Source: DATGLW01 sp035293965
Lineage (GTDB): Bacteria > Actinomycetota > Acidimicrobiia > Acidimicrobiales > RAAP-2
DNA: 13,794 nt
Direction: 5' to 3'
NCBI GenBank assembly: GCA_035293965.1
Contig: DATGLW010000086.1
Coordinates: 1 to 13,794, forward strand
In this document: positions 13,771 through 13,794 of the stretch, in pieces
How positions within the stretch are numbered: position 1 is the first letter of the stretch
How the letters are laid out: each line of letters opens with the position of its first letter
Translations under genes and position numbers: made by a program
The notes under the pieces: generated by a model
Told to the model about the DNA's origin: nothing
Databases searched by the model: none
The model's input: only the letters and a program-made list of their open reading frames with translations

Positions 13771-13794
13771 GAGCGGCCGCCAGTGCGCAGCGAG

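Overview
The window is high-GC DNA (roughly 70% by eye) with frequent GTG starts, stop/start overlaps and almost no T-tract terminators. This fits an actinomycete-type (Actinomycetota) chromosome. The gene set would suit a deep-branching environmental actinobacterium such as an acidimicrobial lineage, but that placement is inference. It holds a nearly complete tight-adherence (Tad/Flp) type IVc pilus locus, with a two-component system on one side and polytopic glycosyltransferase-like membrane proteins within and beside it. I saw no tRNA, rRNA, CRISPR array or insertion sequence.

Layout from left to right. (1) 12-2587, plus strand: a membrane GAF histidine kinase and a NarL/LuxR-type response regulator joined by an ATGA overlap. 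(2) 2588-2761: a hairpin and two dyads leading into flp1, a 67-residue Flp prepilin (2762-2965). (3) 2966-3230: two strong hairpins, then flp2, a second 67-residue Flp prepilin (3231-3434). (4) A tightly packed minus-strand operon read from 10224 down to 3424: cpaB/rcpC, cpaE/tadZ, cpaF/tadA, tadB, tadC, and a 502-residue multi-membrane protein resembling GT-C glycosyltransferases whose stop overlaps the flp2 stop tail-to-tail by 11 bp. (5) 10225-10543: a 319-bp divergent control region full of dyads. (6) 10544-12582, plus strand: tadE and a TadG-like protein with a long cysteine-rich, beta-repeat C-terminal region. (7) 12622-13770, minus strand: a GT87/DUF2029-like polytopic glycosyltransferase, convergent with tadG, whose start may lie outside the window.

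How it works together. The Flp prepilins would be cleaved after Gly25 and assembled by the CpaF ATPase on the TadB/TadC platform, positioned by CpaE. CpaB, TadE and the TadG-like protein would supply envelope and minor-pilin functions. The prepilin peptidase (TadV/CpaA) and the TPR protein TadD are not in the window. There is no secretin, which fits a monoderm. The two-component pair beside the pilin genes is a plausible regulator, and the two GT-C-like proteins are plausible pilin or envelope glycosylation enzymes. Both of those links rest on gene neighbourhood only.
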